Assembly (NCBI GenBank): GCA_009602735.1
Contig: WELA01002856.1
Location: forward strand, 1 to 64,000
DNA from: Mesotaenium endlicherianum
Lineage: Eukaryota; Streptophyta; Zygnematophyceae; Zygnematales; Mesotaeniaceae
Length of the DNA: 64,000 nt
Direction: 5' to 3'
Shown here: piece after piece, positions 60,438 through 64,000 of the stretch
Layout of the letters: every line of letters begins with the position of its first letter
Numbering within the stretch: the stretch's first letter is position 1
Notes under the pieces: model-generated
What the model saw: the letters and a program-made list of their open reading frames with translations, nothing else
Told to the model about the DNA's origin: nothing
The model's database searches: none
Position numbers and translations under genes: made by a program

Positions 60438-61142
60438 ACACTCACGCACCCTCACCCGCGAGTGGAAGCGTGCATGAGGACCTTTCCTAGTTGCATAGAG
60501 AAGGTGGAGTGGCCTGGTGGTATGCCACCCTTGCAAGAGTTAGAGGACTACATGAGAGAGGAGTGGAAAAGAATTCACTTTATTATGAAAAGTCGTGTAC
60601 AAAATAAGAAGGTTAGACTGACTAACTAGACTAGACTTCCTCCACTTCTTTTTGCTTTAGGGTTACTAGGGTTGCTTTTCCCATTTATGCCTCAACTCTA
60701 AGTGTCCTCTCTAGCAAAGTACCTCCAGAACCTTCTACTATGGCTCCTTCCATGTATGCGACCTTGCCTAGTTGGACAAGCTAGCACACTCACACGCACA
60801 CAATCACGCTCTATAATATTCTACTACACAATCCACTAACTCCTCACGGAGTTTCTAAAATTTCCATTATCACTTTGGCACTCTCCGTAATCATACGTAG
60901 TTTTTGGAACCCTCATGATTCAATGTTTTACTTTCTGGACTCCAACCAAAATTTTGTCACTGGACCTGTCCTTGTCACTAAATTGTGACTGTGACACTAA
61001 AAACTCACTAAAAATTCCCAAAATTCATAACTTTTTGAATACTTGTCCAATGACTTGAAATAAAGGCCAAAGTTCTTCTAAAATCACACTCTATGCATAT
61101 AAAATGCTAGAAAGATACGAACTACACTTCGATAACCTTATA
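60438..61142 (-). repeat. B 5' LTR, main part
   Basis: Pairs with 28683-29363. The right end CCTTATA is followed by CGGGA (61143-61147), the right target copy of B. Confidence 0.9.
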
Positions 61143-61850
61143 CGGGAGAGGATAATATGTGGTGCCCGTGAAAGGCACGAGTCTTGCTTGAAGCTGCCTC
61201 ATTCTGGCTCGTATTGCGTTTTCAAGAATGCTGAAAACACAGGTACAAGAGGACAGGAGAAGAAGGAACGCGAGGAAGAAGGAGTTCCCAAGGCCACAAA
61301 AGAGCCGAGACGCCACGCTTCTGCCGACGCTAGAAGATTTTTTCTCTAGTGTATCAAAAAAAGGTTAGACCTCAAGAGTTCCCAAGGAGGGATCTTGCTG
61401 GTAGAAGGTAGAGAGCTGCACAATAGAATCTGTTAGGAGGTTAGCACAGATTTGGGTCAAACACCACAAGCGTGCAAAAACCACTTAAAATGGTGAGTAC
61501 TGCGTTAGTTTCCAAGTTCTCGGAAGTCTCAGTTGTCGAATTGCTGATAGCATGAGTAGTATTAAAAATCTCAGTGAAGAACTGAGTGAGCCCAGCCAAG
61601 CAGTGAAGAATTGTTAAGGCGCGATGTTGAGTGAAGAGCTCAGACCAGGCTAGCATAGATGTGCAATTTCAGAGTTTTGTAAGCTCTGACTTCGTGAAAG
61701 TTAAGCGAAAGTCTTGAAGGGCGATTTTCTCTGTATCTGGCATTGCCTGTTAAGCTGCTTAGACGTGATTTCTGCAAACTACAAACTTGTTCAGTCTGTA
61801 AACCCTCAACTTGGGCGAAAGCCTGTGTGGAAGTAAGACGCTTCTGTCCT
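61143..61850 (+). repeat. A2 5' LTR, second part
   Basis: Continues from 28646 and aligns with 9556-10267 (TGTGGTGCC, GAAAGGCACGA, AAGGGCGATTTTCT, CTTCTGTCCT). Clearly more diverged than the A1 LTRs are from each other. Confidence 0.85.
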
Positions 61851-62440
61851 ATTTCTGAGAACTTAAGTTGATTGGTTCAGGTGAACAAGAATTCCCAAGC
61901 CAGTTGGAGATAGAGGCCTGTGAAGGCTGCCGGTGTTCGACCTGGAAGGGGACCCGGAGAAATCCAACTGTATATGCGGTTGAGGAGTGGAAGACTCTAC
62001 CAGCCTGTAGAGCCTGCAGAAGATTCTGACTCTAGCCAGAGTCCACGAGGAAGTGAGACGTCCGAGCATACTGACAACCGGTGGAGTGAGCAACCGTCGA
62101 GAGACGAGTCTCGCCATATCTCCGCAAGCGATGAGAACCCGGATAACACACGAGCCTTTGCACCTGATTCGGGCAAAGAGCAAGACGTGTGGGGTAAAAT
62201 CAGTGAGTCCTAGTCACCGTTTACAATGGCCGATGATGATGGGGATGAAAATCCTACCTTCAAGCTGTCTGCAAAGTGTTTTTGCGGACACACCAGTGGA
62301 AACGATCTCACTTTTGAAGAGTTTGATGAGATCTAGTGAGCAGAATTCTTTGAGAAGATTCGGAAGGATTCTTCTTATACGCAATCTGTCGCAATCTTTC
62401 CAGTTGAGAATTGGCTCAGGGCAAGTCACCAAGTCTTGTG
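61851..62440 (+). pseudogene. A2 leader and gag remnant
   Basis: The leader has the conserved TGGTTCAGGTGAA at 61873. From about 62090 the reading (RDESRHISASDENP, QDVWGKISES) matches the start of A1 gag; little of the rest of gag is recognisable. It reads through the site where C inserted in A1. Confidence 0.7.
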
Positions 62441-62830
62441 GGATTACTCGCAAGCCTGTGGAAATCACAGTAAATTCGGGGAAACCTGAAGAGGCGTCAC
62501 TACTCATGGAGTGCACAGTGACGGTGGCAGAGAACTATGATGTTCTTTTGGGAACAGAAGCACTGATTCCCTTGGGAATGGTCATTGATCTGCGAAAGCA
62601 AAGGGTGACTTACCAGTCAACAGATCAGCAGCCGGCAAGAGAAATTCCTGTGAAAATGGTTTGCACAGGAGAAGCAAACTACGGGCTGCTAGACTGCTGC
62701 GTTAACAATAGGTACCCAGAAGCCTGCGACAATATCATGAAACACGAAGAGGAAATCTATACGAGCATCAACATGCCAACACTTGGTATGGCAACCTCGG
62801 ATTATGGAGCAACTGGAAACTGTGAGTAAC
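62441..62830 (+). pseudogene. A2 protease region
   Basis: Matches the A1 protease C-terminal half: ENYDVLLGTEALIPLGMVIDL, then VKMVCTGEANYGLLDCCVNN. Part of a broken element. Confidence 0.75.
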
Positions 62831-62929
62831 AGGGACCGCGGCCCGCAAGAGCTGCTGCCAGTACCTTATCCAGTTACCTCTGCTCGAAACCTGATGCCGG
62901 GATTCGAGCCGCTGCCGCAAAGCATTGTC

Positions 62930-64000
62930 AGGATGGGAGATCCGTTTCGCAAAAGGGGAGTGGTGGTGTTGGAATTGTTTGCTGGACTTGGGTCTGGGAC
63001 CATAGCATTGATCCAGCGAGGGATAGAGGTGGCCAAAGTCCTGTATGTGGACAATGATGACCACGCTTTTCCAGCATTCAGAATAGTCATGAGTCAGATG
63101 CGGCAAATGCATCACTTTCAGGAGTTGGTGCCCCCATACTCCAATGTTGAGCGCATCGCTGGAGGCAACATTATCCATGTGAAGCCTGAAGACCTGTATG
63201 GCTACAGGATTGACTAAATCTTTGCTGGATTTTCTTGTCCGCCGTTTTCTCAAGGTGGGAACGAGAGGGGATTCAATGATCCAGGAGCACAACATTGGGG
63301 ATGGATGGTGAAAATCATCAGCATGCTGCGGGAACGTCAGCACTATCACCCACCAGTGTTTGTGATTGAGAACGTGCATCCAGGAATGGATTACAAGCAG
63401 ATGAAGCCGGGAGAGCCACGGCTGATTTTCGACTCTACCTTGGGTCATCATGTGCTAATCAACAACGCCAAGCACGGAGAATTTTCCCATAGGGCCAGAA
63501 TATTTTGGACCAACGGCTTGTCTATTGAGATCCTGAGAGAGATGGAGGACCTTACACGGCAATCATCGACGACATTGACAGTGGAAGAGGCGCTGGCAGT
63601 ACGTACCAGGCCAATAACCAGGAGGGATTCCTATCCACAGTGCGTCACCAACGAACCAGGTCAGCCAAGGGTGGTACTGCCTACCTTCACAGCGTATCCA
63701 AGATCTCGAGTCTTCATTGGAGGTGGACCAGGAATGGTCAAGGACATGCATAAAAGAGATGCCGTTTGGAGAGAGCCTACTGCGGTGGAGAAGGGAAACT
63801 GCCTTGGAATACCCGACACCATGACTCGGCAGATAGTCGATGCTGTAGGGTCAGATGAAGCTGCGAAGATTTTCGGCAACATGATTGGACAACACTCTAT
63901 GACTTGGCTGGTGGAGACAATCATGACGTGGCAGCAATTGACCTTCACCAACAAGCCTATGCCGAGGCCAAGACCAGTGGCAATTGGGGCCAATGTGGTG
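62930..64000 (+). pseudogene. A2 cytosine-5 DNA methyltransferase domain
   Basis: Motif I VVVLELFAGLGSGT (about 62960), the SAM-binding start typical of C5 methyltransferases; an acidic motif II-like VLYVDNDDHAFPAF; motif IV FAGFSCPPFSQGG near 63222; motif VI VFVIENVHPG near 63355; motif VIII VLINNAKHGEFSHRARIFW near 63450; and the C-terminal EKGNCLGIP and KIFGNMIGQHSMTWL near 63790-63910. It is the same domain and place in the element as in A1. Part of a broken element running off the edge. Confidence 0.87.

Larger units (their letters stand above)
28647..61142 (-). mobile_element. Decayed Ty3/gypsy element B (holds F/G and D/E)
   Basis: Minus orientation, inserted in the A2 LTR with target duplication CGGGA (28642-28646 and 61143-61147). 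3' LTR 28647-29363. The 5' LTR lies in two pieces around D (45534-45568 and 60438-61142). LTRs read TGTAAGG...CCCTTTCA on the minus strand and differ by about 5% by hand count. A primer site (TGGTATCGGAGC) sits beside 45534. The 3' internal end (29364-29392) is the reverse complement of the E/G pol end plus polypurine tract, so B is related to that family. Little coding sequence survives; heavily broken. Confidence 0.8.
28112..64000 (+). mobile_element. Second DNMT-carrying Ty3/gypsy copy, A2 (holds element B and its nest; runs off the right edge)
   Basis: LTR part 'b' is seen at 28112-28646 and resumes at 61148-61850. The two sides join perfectly once element B and one copy of its CGGGA duplication are removed. 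The body from 61851 carries the same leader, a short gag remnant, protease and methyltransferase as A1. It is older and more diverged than A1, has several breaks, and the RT and later parts lie outside the window. Confidence 0.85.

Overview
The window looks like nuclear DNA of a green-lineage eukaryote. Two host genes resemble land-plant proteins more than animal or fungal ones: an ANP32-type leucine-rich acidic nuclear protein and a plant-type LPLAT/LPCAT acyltransferase of the MBOAT family. Both have GT-AG introns. The rest is dense Ty3/gypsy DNA. A streptophyte alga with a large genome (Chara-like) is my guess, not something the sequence proves.

Layout. 1-2.0 kb: simple repeat and DNA with no gene I can support. 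2.0-4.35 kb (minus): ANP32, three exons, complete. 4.35-4.56 kb: short shared upstream region. 4.56-6.94 kb (plus): the first four recognisable exons of LPLAT; no later exon is visible in the window. 8.6 kb and 27.5-28.0 kb: two outer ends of Harbinger-like MITEs with TTA flanks. Between them lies retroelement A1 (9.0-27.5 kb), which holds a younger whole-looking chromodomain element C (10.5-17.2 kb, minus). From about 28.1 kb to the right edge runs A2, a second copy of the A1 family. Its 5' LTR was split by element B (28.6-61.1 kb, minus). B in turn holds F (29.8-43.1 kb, minus), which holds G (35.1-41.3 kb, plus), and D (45.6-60.4 kb, plus), which holds E (54.2-60.2 kb, plus). Matching 5-bp target duplications support the C, B, G, D (one base different) and E insertions.

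Most striking content. The A family carries a cytosine-5 DNA methyltransferase domain between protease and reverse transcriptase, and A1 has a PHD finger after its integrase. It thus has a possible chromatin mark writer and a possible histone reader, where the other elements here have a chromodomain. Both A copies show the methyltransferase, so it belongs to the family. A second unusual feature is a roughly 535-residue coiled-coil/acidic protein of unknown function coded after the chromodomain in both D and F, in the place where some LTR elements carry env; it does not look like an envelope protein.

The retroelements are treated as fossils. C and E look whole, with LTRs about 1% different by hand count. 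A1, A2, B, D, F and G are broken to varying degrees. Exon boundaries, LTR ends and divergences were worked out by eye and may be off by a few bases.
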